In this document: positions 47,936-59,110 of the stretch, in pieces
Position numbering within the stretch: position 1 is the first letter of the stretch
How the letters are laid out: the number at the start of each line of letters is the position of its first letter
Assembly: GCA_023055505.1 (NCBI GenBank)
Contig: JALIRH010000002.1
Span: 4,396,001-4,460,000, forward strand
Origin: Callipepla californica brunnescens
Lineage: Eukaryota; Chordata; Aves; Galliformes; Odontophoridae
Direction: 5' to 3'
Length of the DNA stretch: 64,000 nucleotides
Notes under the pieces: generated by a model
Databases searched by the model: none
What the model was told of the DNA's origin: nothing
What the model saw: the letters and a program-made list of their open reading frames with translations, nothing else
Program-made: the position numbers and the translations under genes

Positions 47936-48130
47936 CATGGAATATTAGAATATACGGAGTTGAAAGGGACCAGCAGGGATCATAGTCCAACTCTGAGCAG
48001 CACAAGACCACATAAAAATGAGACCATATGGACTGAGATCATTCTCCAAAGACCTCTTGAACTTTGGCAGACTGTGCTGGACAAACCAACTGACTTCGGC
48101 TGTTCCTCATACACTTTGACTTGTCTGAAC
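47936..48130 (-). mobile_element. Older CR1 LINE 3' end
   Basis: It reads tggaatattagaatatacgg, agttgaaagggaccagcagg, gatcatagtccaactctgag, then the antisense of the '...gagcattgtccaaacgcttcttgaac' region (cattctccaaagacctcttg, aactttggcagactgtgctg). This belongs to the class whose tip is 'agaatattctgagttggaagggaccc'. It is more diverged than the neighbouring copies and the 5' boundary is vague. Confidence 0.8.
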
Positions 48131-49482
48131 AGTTTTCTGTGTGGACAAAAACTCTCTTGTTCCAGTTTGCTTGATCCAGACATCTTTAGTGTTGAAACAC
48201 TCTAAGCAGCATGCATGCATCTTAAGAGCACACAGCAATTCTTTGCTGGCTGATGCACACAGTAAATAGCCAGGTTTAATGGCCTAGCACATCAGGCATT
48301 AATATGCTCACCACAGTGTCTGCTGGCAAAGCAGTCATCAATCAGACAGGGAAGGGCTCATCTCCATTGCTCCCTGGAACAGACTGATCTGTGATGCTGC
48401 TGGGCTGCTGTCTTCTGATTTTCTGCTTTTTTAATTAGGGTCTCATACCCTTTTTGCGTATCAGTATTTTTTCAACCTGAATGCTGAAGCTGTTAGCTAA
48501 TGCATCTCTGCCACTCCGCTTTGTTTTCACTTTTCTGGTCTTGTGTGGCTTTAACTCATGAGTGTCCTTGCCATGAGGATAGATGTGCTCATCACCACCT
48601 ACCAACAATGATTTTTAGGGAAAAAGAACCAGGGCTACACTGCTGTTCTGCACCATGCTTGGTCTTGGCTCAGAAGCTGCCGATTCCTTTAGCCAAGGAT
48701 TTTAGGACCACCAGAAAGCAGAAAAACCGGGCTCTTACAAGTTATAATGCAATGCATCTACTAGATCCGTCTCCAGGCTGTAGCAGGTTATATAGAGAAG
48801 TATTTTAGAAGAGATTTTGGACCTATTTACTATTGCATGTGGGGTAAACAATATCTGGTCAGTGAAGGCAAGTTTGTCTTCTCCTTTTGTGGATGTAGAC
48901 TGCTTTATGGTCCGTTCTTACTGTTATCAATTTGTTGATTCACCAGTAGATTGATTCAGGGGTGGATCTGTAACATGTTGAGTTTCTTCTTTTCATTTCA
49001 GTTCCTCCTATAATCAAGGAGGCCTTCATGGATTAGTTTCCAGTTGAAAAGGTTGCATTCAACTTGCTCTTTTTTTCCCGTGCATTCTGTTTCATTAACT
49101 GCGATCCCAAATGTTCTTTCTGTTACACTTGGAGTAAATACTGATAGCTGTGTGCGTAAATCATTATTGCTCTGCTGACCTGGATTTACGGTAGGAGTTA
49201 CTGCATTGATTGTCTGAGAAGACATCTGATTTGTTCTCTGAAATTATGCTGTACAAACCCCAAACACAATTTGTCTCCAGCTGAGGGCAGGTCTCTGAAT
49301 GTGTCCTTCCCTCCTCTTCCTCTCAGTGTTCTTGGTTTGACAGGCATTAGGTAGGAAGCAGCTCACACTGCATCATGTTAAGCAACAGCTCACACATGCT
49401 GCCTGCCTGGTTCAACAGCAATCCAATGTCACACTGATTTTTCTTTTTTCCTTTGCTTTGTTTCCTTTTTTTCACAACCTTA
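48131..49482. other. Unique non-coding stretch
   Basis: No repeat or exon was recognised. A 102-codon plus frame at 48500-48808 is cysteine/histidine-rich in places but follows no zinc-finger spacing. Confidence 0.5.
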
Positions 49483-49720
49483 ATCGTAGAAACATTACAG
49501 TTGGAAAAGACCAATAATATCATCTAGTCCAACCATCACCACTGTGCCCACTAAACCATGTTTCTCATACATGAAAACCTCCACCATCTCCTTGGGCAGC
49601 CTGTTTCAATCCCTCACCACACTTTCTGGGAAAAACTTGTTCATAATATCCAACCTGAACCTCCCCTGACTCAACTTAAGGCTATACCTCCCCTGTTCTT
49701 TATCTGGGATCTCTGAACCC
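49483..49720 (-). mobile_element. CR1 LINE 3' end
   Basis: Antisense tail atcgtagaaacattacagtt, then ggaaaagaccaataatatca, tctagtccaaccatcaccac, tgtgcccactaaaccatgtt, ctccttgggcagcctgtttc, aatccctcaccacactttct and aacctgaacctcccctgact. It is the same subfamily as 10335 and extends slightly further 5' in the element. Confidence 0.93.
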
Positions 49721-52663
49721 TGAGGTTCAGCAACTTTCTATCAGATTTTTCTTTATTCCTGCAGCTATTTCAATCTAGAAAAAGCCACAAAGAAAGCAAA
49801 ACAAGGAATTAGTTCACTCGTTTCCAGCAGGAGGCAGATGCCATTTGCAGGAGAGCAGGCTTATCCACACGCAATGGTTTCTCGGGAAGACAAATGCCTC
49901 AACTACAAACGTCCCCCCTTTCCTTTTTTTTTCCCCCCAGCTTTTATTGCTGAGCATGACACATAAGTATAGGACATCCCCTTGGTCAGTTTAGGTAGGT
50001 TGTCCTGCTTGTGTTCCCTCTCAGCCCCTTGTGCACCCCTATCTCCTCACTGACAGGGTGGTATGAAGAGCTAAAATGATACTGACTAGTTGTAAGCACC
50101 GATCTGCAACAACTAAAACCTCAGTGTGTTATTAGCACTATCTTCAGCAAAATGATGTTACCAAACACTTCTTCATGCAAACCTCCATGATGAAAACTAA
50201 CTCTATTCCAGACAAAACCATGACAATATCCACCTCTTATTCCCTACCTTTTACAGATCCCACTCTTTCCTGTATGTTCTTATGCATCATCACCATTTAA
50301 TTAATACACAGTTTGCGTCAACTCCAAGGCAGCCAATGGTAAGCAAAGTAACACCATTTGCTCAGGGGAAAGCAGATGCTTCATTATTTACAGTTCTATT
50401 TCTGCATTTCAGATTCAGACACCAAGTTTCATGGATTTGCACCAGCCTAGTTAGTTGTCAAGAGGCTTCACACTGGTGTAAATTGCAAATCTCTCTCATT
50501 GTTGTCCTGAATCAACAAGGACTAAAGATCACTGATCCATGGAATGGGAAATAGAACTTCTGTGGAAGAGCAGAGAGCTGATTTTTTTTTTTTTTAAAGG
50601 GAACCCAGAGGAAGCACTTCCTCAACTGAAGTCATACTGACTTTGTCTGATGTCACACATACCTGGTGACGTGTCAGGAGCTCTATGAGGGAAGCAGGAG
50701 TTTTTAAACTGCTAGAGAATAGTTATTTTGACAAAGATGAAATAATTCAAACTTTGGGTGAGTTAGGGGCTAGACTGCAGGTTCTCCTGGGATGCACAGT
50801 GGTGGCTGGGCTGCTACCTTTGGACGTGTCAAGGCAATTCGACCTCCCAATAATGAGATCCCTAAACTGAGGGCAAAATGAAAGAATAAGCCATGTCTTG
50901 GTGGTGCTGCCCCACGACTGATGAACAGAGTCTGTTTGCTGTGGTGGAGCTGGGAAAAATGAAAATCTTTGATTTCTGTTAATGAGAAGCTCATGAACCA
51001 AGAAAAAAAAAGTAGATTAAGCTAGACTTTTGTAACACTATAGAAACATTTGGAAAGGGTCAAAGGAGGTTTTTACTGTGTTGTACACCCTGCAGAAGCA
51101 TCCACAGATGGGATATTTTGATGAAGCAGCTGCCCCATCCAAATGTAGCTCAAGCAGTTGGTTGTTTCCCGCTGAGACGAGAGATACACTTGGCAGGATC
51201 CTAGCAAAATGTTAATGTAATGTGAATGTATCTGCCAGCCAGCCATTTGAACTGTCACCATTCTGTGCTACACGCGGCAGCATGGCAAGGGCAGGGCCAC
51301 GGGCACTGAATTTCAAGGCATTTGTCAGAGCTGTCCTCTTGGTACTCTCTCAAAACAGATTGCATGCCAGCAGCCAAGTTTTGTTCAAAGGGAACGTCCA
51401 ACTGCATTACTGTCTGCCTCTTTGCAGCGCTAGCTGTGCTTGTCCACAGGTGATTCCTAAACCATTGCGTGAGGAGCAAGGTTACCCGTTGGAGAGCAGG
51501 GAGAGCTATTAATATTTATTTATTTATTGTTCAGTTTTGAGCGTTCCTTACATTAGAATGATACATTTGTTGAGCAGTACTGATCTGGGAGAGAGAAGCA
51601 GCACGGAATCAAGCAGCCTTCACTGGGTTGTGCTATATAGCTATTAAAAGCCAGGATCAGAGCAGGAGCTTTGGCACGGTGAACAGATGAGTCTAAGAGG
51701 GGTAGAGCGGTGGAGGGGGACCCTAAAATAGACACAGCATTTGATGTAGCTCCTCATGACACCCGAATTAGAATGGCTGTGGGTGTGTGCCTGACAGGTT
51801 GTCCCTGCCAAGGATGTTACTGCACCACTGTCATCCACAAAGACTGAAAATAGGTAGAAAACCTGCAGAATAACTGCATTTTTAAGGGATGAACAGGATT
51901 TCTTAAGGGCTGAGAGGACTGCTGTGATCATACAATGTCAAGTGCTACAGGTGTGTGGACTTGGAACTTTGAAAAGGTTGCAGTTGCACAGAGGTTCATG
52001 CAGATGTGTCTCCAGCTGTATGAACCCACCCATGTTGTGTCCTTCAGTGTTCTCTTGGGTACTGCAACCTAATTAATTCTGAAGACATACATTTTTTACT
52101 ATTCTAGGAAACAAGACAAGCCCTTTGTTCATCTGAACTGAACCATCTGTCTAAAGCAGTATTGCTATGTCTGACCATTTCTTTTCCTCAAATATATATC
52201 AAGTACAAATAACATACTGATTCCGACTACTGCTTAAATGAATAAGGGTTGTGTTATTGCCATTATTGTGGATGCTGCTTCAAAGGAAGAAATAATGAGG
52301 CAATGTAAATATGGACAGAATGAATGATTTTGGGTGAAATAACTTTTTGCCTTTTCTGAAAAGGCAAGACTGACTTATATACATAACAGAATTCACTGCA
52401 GCAGAAAAAAAAAATTCCTATGTGTTACTTTATTGCCCTTTGTTGGAGATTTCCTTAGGAAACTCTTATGACTGAAATATCTCCATATCTCTAGTAGTTA
52501 CTAGTGCCAATATAACTAATCTCTATTGTAATTAATGTTTGAATATAATTAAGCAGTAGCTGAATGCAAACTTAATGCTGAATTCATTGTGGAAGAACCT
52601 GTCACTTTCATAAAGAACAAGAACAGCGTTAGGAAGAGTGAATGTTGTGAATTTTCTGAGATC
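49721..52663. other. Unique, locally GC-richer stretch
   Basis: It contains a pyrimidine tract at 49911-49940 and T14 at 50582-50595. Several overlapping frames of 60-96 codons lie between 50685 and 51931 on both strands. None has a recognised motif, and their mutual overlap argues that they are by-products of higher GC. Confidence 0.5.
49823..49836 (+). promoter_or_regulatory. Weak CTCF-like motif
   Basis: ccagcaggaggcag fits CCASYAGRKGGCR at all positions but one (A at the K position). It would point away from the motifs at 3091 and 44881. Low specificity. Confidence 0.3.
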
Positions 52664-52857
52664 ACATGATCATGGGATCATTTCAGTTGCAAGGGACAGT
52701 TAAAGGTCACCTAGTCCAACTCCCCTGCAATGTACAGGGACATATACAACTAGGTCAGGTTGTTCAGAGCCCCGTCCAGCCTGACCTTGGATGTCTCCAA
52801 GGACAGAGCATCCACCATCTCTCTGGACAAACTGTTCGCCGCCCTTATCATAAAATG
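52664..52857 (-). mobile_element. CR1 LINE 3' end
   Basis: Tail catgatcatgggatcatttc, then gttaaaggtcacctagtcca, actcccctgcaatgtacagg, gagccccgtccagcctgacc, ttggatgtctccaaggacag, catccaccatctctctggac. This 'cctgcaatg...acatg' class is shared with 34061. It ends at the antisense of the 'ttatgataagggcggcgaac' region. Confidence 0.93.
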
Positions 52858-52879
52858 TGAGTGTATCAGATGATAAGAG

Positions 52880-52960
52880 TCATAGAATCATAGAATCATA
52901 AGGGTTGGAAGGGACCTCAAGAGCTCATCGAGTCCAAGCCCTCTGCCAAAGCAGGTTCAG
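52880..52960 (-). mobile_element. CR1 LINE 3' tip adjoining the previous copy
   Basis: Antisense octamers in tandem (tcatagaatcatagaatcat), aagggttggaagggacctca, agagctcatcgagtccaagc and cctctgccaaagcaggttca. It is little diverged and lies 22 bases from the preceding, different CR1 class in the same orientation, so a young copy landed beside the truncation point of an older one. Confidence 0.95.
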
Positions 52961-54238
52961 TGTGTATCAGACTACATGTTTCCTACTATCCCTTCATTTC
53001 TGAAAAAAAAAAAAAAAACATCAACTGAGAGGTTTTTTTTTTCCTTTCAGTTGCTTAACATTTTTATTGTCATTAAATACTGTGGTGTAATTTATTATGA
53101 AAGTAGCTTTATCTTCATCACTCCATTTCTTTGTAAACAATCCTTACAGCATCATATAAATTTCCAGTCTACTGTGAAATGAAAACAAACGGGCAAATAA
53201 CATGAAAGTTTGGAATGCTGCTTTTTGAGTTATAAAGGAAAAATACATAAGGCTCGTTACTAAAAAGCCTAGAAAGTGCTTTTATGTGAATTTGTTCCTG
53301 AAGTAGCTAAGACACCTTTCTGAAGGTCAGAATACTTCAGGATGTTTACTTAGAAGCATAAGCATATATTTATTTTAAAATAAAACATGGGCCTCCTTGG
53401 ACACAAAGTCATCAAGTCCGCTGTATGTCTGAATTTGACTTTCAAATTTCAGTTTCAGGCTACAGGATAGCATGTGTGTTTCTGTGAGATGTCCTATATT
53501 TTTTAATGAAGAGGATAAATAGGCACATGCTGCCAGAAATTCACTGTGAAAAAGGAAAGAAGAAAATTTAATGAGAATGATTTGGGAAAGAGCAGTGAAG
53601 AAAGGCTGGCGCAGGTCTGTGGGCACAGAATTGTGCAGGTCCAGGAAGGAGAAGATTAAAGTGTGATGCAGGCAAAAGAAAGACAATACAAAGTATTAAA
53701 GAGCTTAGTGTACAAATATTAAGATCTGGATATGAGAGATGTTTCTTTCCTATCCTATTCCAAATGTAAAGACACAAGAATTAAGACCTCTGACAGAAGC
53801 AAGGGATGCAGTGACTGTAGAGATGGATAAAAGTTGTCAAATGCTTGAGGTGGGCCCTTGCTGGATGCTGCAAGAAGAGGAAATCAAAGAATTTGGATAT
53901 GCCCAATACTTTGAAAGTAAGGAAGGAAAACAATCCACTGTGGCTGGGAAATAAGAAGCACAATTAAATAATAATGATTATTGTGGTACCAGTGTTAATT
54001 TCATGCATAGCGTCCTAAAATGAGCATCTTCTGGTGCTGATGTCAATGAATGAAAGAAGGATGGAGAAAAAAAATTGAGATCTGATATCTTGATTTCTTT
54101 TTTGCTTTTTTATTTATGATATTGAATGATGTTGTAGAAAAATGAAACCCAAAATAGTATGGCAGATATCTTATCTTGCTACAAAGGTACTGCTACATAG
54201 ATAAATAAAACAGTCCAGGCATTACTCTCTGGTTCCAT
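52961..54238. other. Unique non-coding stretch
   Basis: A16 at 53003-53018 and a T10 at 53033-53042. A minus frame of 103 codons at 53375-53686 has no recognised similarity. Confidence 0.5.
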
Positions 54239-54340
54239 CATAAAATCATAGAATCATAGAATCATAGGGGTTGGAAGGGACCTCAAGAGATCATTGAGTC
54301 CAACCCCCCTGCCAAAGCAGATTCCCTACACCAGGTGTAG
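54239..54340 (-). mobile_element. CR1 LINE 3' tip (young)
   Basis: Three tandem octamers (one reading aaaatcat), then aggggttggaagggacctca, agagatcattgagtccaacc and gccaaagcagattccctaca. It is nearly identical to the copy at 58498 over about 90 bases, indicating recent activity of this subfamily. Confidence 0.95.
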
Positions 54341-56764
54341 GGAATAATAATGAGGTGTTGCTTGTATCCACACAGCTAAACTCCCTGTCCTCCCCTTCCT
54401 TTAGCCCAAACTGCCTCCAGAAAATGGTTCCTGCTCTTCCTAAACTGGTCTGAAAGGCTGCTAATTGACATTCTTATTATGCCAGAGCATAACAATTAAA
54501 AGGTATGAAAAACTGCAGATAACTTTTGAGTTTGTGCTATGGTCCCATTCTTAAGAACTAACACAGCTCTTTCCCGAGGAAGTGGGATGGCAGGACCAGT
54601 AAAACAATAAACTGTGCCAACCAAGTCTGAATGCATGGAGAGGGGCTCATGGGTTCAAAATGTGTGGATGAAAAGTGTTTTCTATCTGTTCTCGGGAGAA
54701 TGCATAAATATGGCAGGCATTGGATAAGGAGGAGAGAATTAGGCAGAAAGTGAACCAGTTGGAAATCCTGGAGTGATGGGGTCATGAGGGCAAGCCTAAG
54801 AGATAGAGATCAAGAATAGAGGAGACAGCTCTGAGTCAGCAGCACTGGAAAGAAACCAAGTGAATTTCTCTCTAATGGTCTGGGGTCTTTTTATATCATT
54901 TCTCTGCAGTGCTGGCAGCAGCAGCATTTGCTGTAGCAGATGTGGATTTAATTAATGTGCAGATTATTTCTTTATCCAGGTCACTCTGAAACCTCATCAA
55001 ATGGAGGGCAAAAGTGCATGCGGTGAACTACTTGCAAGTTCAGGTGGGGTTAGAGGTGACAGTAGGGTTCTCCTGGAAGTCACGGTGTGAGGGAAGGAGT
55101 GATCACTGTCCCTCACCCTCATCTCTGGGCTGAATTTGAGGTCAAGGGCATGAGTGAGACATGATTGTTATTTCTGAAATTGGAGTTCTGGGCACTGTGA
55201 CCAGTACAGTCTTCAGGGAACTTTTACAGCAGCTCATTAAGCTCCAGACTTTGGCATGGCTGTGTAGGTCACTGTGAAATTTGTTTTCTGCTCAGTTGCC
55301 CTTTCCTGAGAGCCCAATGAAGCGCATTTTTTTTAGGAAGTGTTTCCTTGAAGAGTGGTCTGTAACAGCAAAAATATCATAAAGGAGTAGATTGAAGGGA
55401 TGGTGTTGATAGAAAAGTTCCGTGTATTTTTCTGCACTTCTCCCTGTTTCCTCTTGCAGATGTTTTGACAAAAATGCAACACTTTGCTTATATAAATACT
55501 ATTAGAAAAGAAAACAGAAATGTTCTGAGCGAAAATATGAGGTCTGGGTTTTCTAGCGCTTTAGTTTTGAGAGTGAGGGGTACATTTTCAGAAAGATGTG
55601 AAGATACTTATTTTGATATGTGACTACTAAATGAAGACAAAACATCTTTGTGGAAGATTTCACTTCTTAACAAAGAGTTGTAGTTTACAATGAGACTGAA
55701 AAAACGTTTCTACTTAGAAGCCATTCATATAGTATCAATGTCTGATGTTCACGGCAGGGAAACTGCAGGCAACTCCACATCAAAAAGGCTGCAGCAGAGC
55801 GAGCTGGGCTTTCTTGGAAGGGGGTGAACCTGGCAAATGTGATTTTGGCTGATGCAAGATTGCTGGAGGGTGATTTCAATTGGCATGTACCTCTGAGTGG
55901 AAAAATGATAGCAGCACTGCAGAACCACTGAAGACATGGCTGAGATTAAAATGGTTAGATAGTACCAATAGTTGGAAATGTTGGTAGAGTGGACAATTCA
56001 GGATGAAAGCTTAAGTGACTGTAAGCAAAGATTTAGCAAAGATTTCTCTAACTGTCACTGTTAGCATTACTAACATTATTCTGCAGCTCACGCCTCATGT
56101 TCAGCCTATTTCTGCTTTCCAGCTCTTCCACAATGATGCCATGCTTTGCCCAGGACCTGCCTGCTAGCCCAAATCTATAAGCTTATAATAAGCCATAGCT
56201 GAAAGAAAGCTTTACAAGGTCCATCATTGTGAGGCTCAAAAGAGAGACTGATTACCTTCTATGGCCAGTAATTTCATAAGGCACTCACTGTTGTAGGTTG
56301 TAAGCATAATCATCAGTGGGACTGATTTTGGCTGGGCTGATTTATTGTAGGAGAGAACAATAAAGTCTTTTGGCGCCAGCTATGGGGTCATTAGTTTTTT
56401 AATCACTAAGGCAATGCAGAGCTGTCTCTGATAACAGATTTCTTATTCCCTCTCTCTTTCCATTTGGAAATATCTCATTTGCTAAGTGGCTGCCCCACTC
56501 CTCTTGAAGTTCAGCCAGGTAAAAAGAACAGAAGGAGATTATATTAAAGTGTTCATGTTGAAATAAAATATGTAGAGCTAAAACCACTGCCAAGGGCTTG
56601 GTCAGACTTTGGAGGTTTCATTTCTAATGGTGGATGTGTTTCCCATTCAGAAAGTGAATACACAGCAATACAGATCAAACCCAAACTTGCTATTGCCACT
56701 GTCAGAATCTTGACAGTCCTGCTAACCTTAGTAGACTAAGATAAACAACCTTATTGACTCAGAA
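54341..56764. other. Unique non-coding stretch
   Basis: Nothing recognised as a repeat or gene in 2.4 kb. Frames of 60-75 codons only. Confidence 0.55.
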
Positions 56765-56930
56765 CTCTTGGCTCATGTTTGATTTTCATCCATCAGGACC
56801 CCCGGGTCCTTCTCAGCAGGTCTACTCTCAAGTTCTTCTTCTCCCAGTGTGTATATGTATCTGGAATTACCCCTATCCAAGTGCAAAACCTTGCATTTTG
56901 CTATGCTGAACCTCATTAGGTTCCTTTCCT
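56765..56930 (-). mobile_element. CR1-like ORF2 fragment without tail
   Basis: The plus strand reads tgattttcatccatcaggac, ccccgggtccttctcagcag, gtctactctcaagttcttct, ggaattacccctatccaagt, gcaaaaccttgcattttgct, atgctgaacctcattaggtt. Inverted, this is the CR1 region encoding 'NLMRFN.AKC.VLHLG....YQYRL....ESS..EKDLGVLVD.K'. Both ends of the element are missing. It lies only about 500 bases from a plus-strand CR1 (57440) but comes from a different part and strand of the element. Confidence 0.85.
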
Positions 56931-57439
56931 TCTGTCTTCCACCACTTCTTTATCATGCTCCCACTCCAGGCTGGGTACCAGGATACTGCAATGAGAAAAT
57001 TGAAGAATGTTCAAAAGGACTTTGCATCAATTGGAAATATGCTGAAGGGATTGGGGTGCAGGTAGTGCTCTCCTCTGTACTTCAGATGGGTAGCTGGGAC
57101 CCAGGAAGAAGGAGAACATGTCTGGTGAATGAATGGCTGAGGGGATAGTGGCTTGATCAAGGCTTTGGGTACTTTGATATTGGACAGGCCTTAGAAAAAA
57201 CAGGTATGTGGGCTTCTGATGGGCTCTGAATGAGAAAGTGGTGCACGAGTGTTCTGGGAAGCAAGCTCTCTGGATTGATTACCAGGGTTTTAAAGTAGGT
57301 TTGAAGGGGGAAGGGAGTTAGATGTGGTAGAGAAAGGCTGAGAGATGTTGTCACTGTTGGGGATTGCAGGAAAAAACCTGAGTTCTCCCAAAGGATCATG
57401 CGAGCACTCTTCGGGGAAGCTTATATTAACAATATCCTG
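56931..57439. other. Short unique stretch before a CR1
   Basis: Not recognised. The right end (about 57345-57440) may be the 5' extension of the next CR1, because the same reading frame is open into it, but I see no diagnostic motif there. Confidence 0.4.
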
Positions 57440-58301
57440 TTCAAAATTTTCTTGCATCCCTCTAGGGGTAACTGCATGTACCGCTTCCCTAAAGTTTCTG
57501 TATATTTCTGCACGTAACATGGGAAATAGACAGGATGAGCTGGGGATCTGTGTATGGTTGCAGGGCCGTGATCTCAGTACAGTCTTGGAGATGTGGTGGG
57601 ACAGCTGTCACGGAGGGATGTGTCCTTTTTCAGAAAGACAAGATGGGGAAGCGAGATGGAGGAGTTGCTCTTTATGTGAGAGCAACTAGAATGTAATGAT
57701 CTCCACCTGGGGGAGGGTGAAGACCATGTGGAGAGCTTATGGGAATAAAGGGCTGGCTGGTATGGCTGATGTAATTGTGGGGTGTATCAAAAGGAGCATG
57801 GCCAGCAGGTCAAGGGAGATCTTCCCCCTCTACTCTGCCTTGGTCAGGTGTCATCTGGAGTATTGGGCTCCCCAGTACAAAAAAGACAGGGATCTCCTGG
57901 AGAGAGTCCAATGGAGGGCCACAAAGATGATAAAGGGCCTGGAGCATCTCCCATATGAGGAAAGGCTGAACAAACTGGGTTCAGCCCTGAGAAAAGAAGA
58001 CTGAGAGGTGATTTTAATAAAGTTTATAAATATCTTAAGTGTGGGAGTTAAAGGGACAAGTCCAACCTATTTTCAGCGGTCTCTGAAGACAGGACAAGGG
58101 GAAATAGCCATAAACTTGAGCATAGGAAGTTCTGCACCAAAAAAGGAGTTTCTTCACAGTGACAAAGCACTGGAACAGGCTGCTCTGGGAGGTTGTGGAT
58201 TCTCCTTCTTGTGCAGCCTGCTGCAAGATGCCTGCTTTGCAGTGGGGTTGGACTAGATGATCTCAAGAGGTTCCTTCCAACCCCTACAATTCTGTGATTC
58301 C
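57440..58301 (+). mobile_element. Internally deleted CR1: endonuclease fused to 3' end
   Basis: In one frame: LKFLYISARNMGNRQDELG, then a worn 'ETWWDSSHDW' block (EMWWDSCHGG). This is the start of the CR1 apurinic-type endonuclease domain (pattern LKCLYTNARSMGNKQEELE...TETWWD). A second frame over 57629-57740 carries the GRRGGGVALYV-equivalent and a HVESLW block. At about 57780 [11 protein letters not shown] runs straight into [20 protein letters not shown], which belongs near the C-terminus of ORF2, so the rest of the endonuclease and nearly all of the reverse transcriptase are missing. After the junction the copy is well kept: [33 protein letters not shown], the UTR (gacaaagcactggaacaggc) and the tail ccttccaacccctacaattc. 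A stop at 57687 and compensating frameshifts prevent coding. Confidence 0.9.
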
Positions 58302-58497
58302 ACCAGTAAGTGTTAAGAGAAGAATGAGACATGCAGGAAACTGGGAACTGTGCTCATTTTGGGCAACTCAGCTGCTTCTCCTGTATAAGCAAGAAAGGCA
58401 CTGTTATAACACTGAAGGAGCTCGCTCTCTCCTAACATCCCTACTGACATTCAGACTGAATTTTTAGGATCAGGAAGTTATAGTGTCCTATGTTTTT

Positions 58498-58602
58498 CAT
58501 AGAATCATAGAATCACAGGGGTTGGAAGGGACCTCAAGAGATCATTGAGTCCAACCCCTCTGCCAAAGCAGGTTCCCTACACCAGGTAGATGTCCAGGTG
58601 GG
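58498..58602 (-). mobile_element. CR1 LINE 3' tip, left arm of a fold-back
   Basis: Octamers tcatagaatcatagaatcac, then aggggttggaagggacctca, agagatcattgagtccaacc, ctgccaaagcaggttcccta, caccaggtagatgtccaggt. It is almost the same as 54239 but reaches slightly further into the element (gatgtccaggtggg). Confidence 0.95.
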
Positions 58603-58638
58603 AAAAAGAAGTCCTTATTCCTATAATTCCATTTTGCT

Positions 58639-58810
58639 TGAGGATGACAAAGCACTGGAACAGGCTGCCCAGAAAGGCTGTACAGTCACCTCCACTGGAG
58701 ATATTCAGAACCCACCTGGGTGCTTTCCTACTGCAGGGATGTTGCTTTAGCAGAGTGTTGGACTGGGTTATCTCCAAAGGGTCCTTCCAACCCCTATGAT
58801 TCTGTGATTT
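58639..58810 (+). mobile_element. CR1 LINE 3' end, right arm of a fold-back
   Basis: gcttgaggatgacaaagcac, tggaacaggctgcccagaaa, ctccactggagatattcaga, acccacctgggtgctttcct, tttagcagagtgttggactg, ggttatctccaaagggtcct, tccaacccctatgattctgt. Same subfamily as the minus-strand copy beginning at 58498, so the two outer 60-90 bases can pair; the spacer between the elements is about 36 bases. Confidence 0.94.
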
Positions 58811-59025
58811 TCTTTGTATCAGTATCTGACCTGTCTCCTGAAAATCATTTATCTTTTCTTAAGTTCTGTTCTTCATTTGGAACAGAGAGTCCTTTCTGCA
58901 AGATGTGAATGTGAGATGTTCTCTATTAATGACCATGAAAAAAAGACTTAGGCTTTTTTTTTTGAGTTTGTCTTGGTCAGTCTGACACCAGTCATCCTTC
59001 TAGAATATTTGTCCAAATCGTTATA

Positions 59026-59110
59026 CTTTTTTTTTCCTTTCTTTCCTTCCTTCCTGCTTTCCTTCCTTCTTGCTTGCTTTCTTTCTTGCTTTCTCTTTCT
59101 TTTTTCTTCA
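59026..59110. repeat. Pyrimidine tract, (CTTT/CCTT)n
   Basis: About 85 bases almost wholly C and T on the plus strand, broken only by four single G residues (tgc in 'cctgc' and 'ttgc' steps). It is built from CTTT and CCTT units. Confidence 0.93.

Noticed and set aside
56367..56378. E2F-like site ttttggcgccag
   Set aside because: A single 8-10 base match in AT-rich non-promoter DNA with no CpG island or transcription start nearby; expected by chance.
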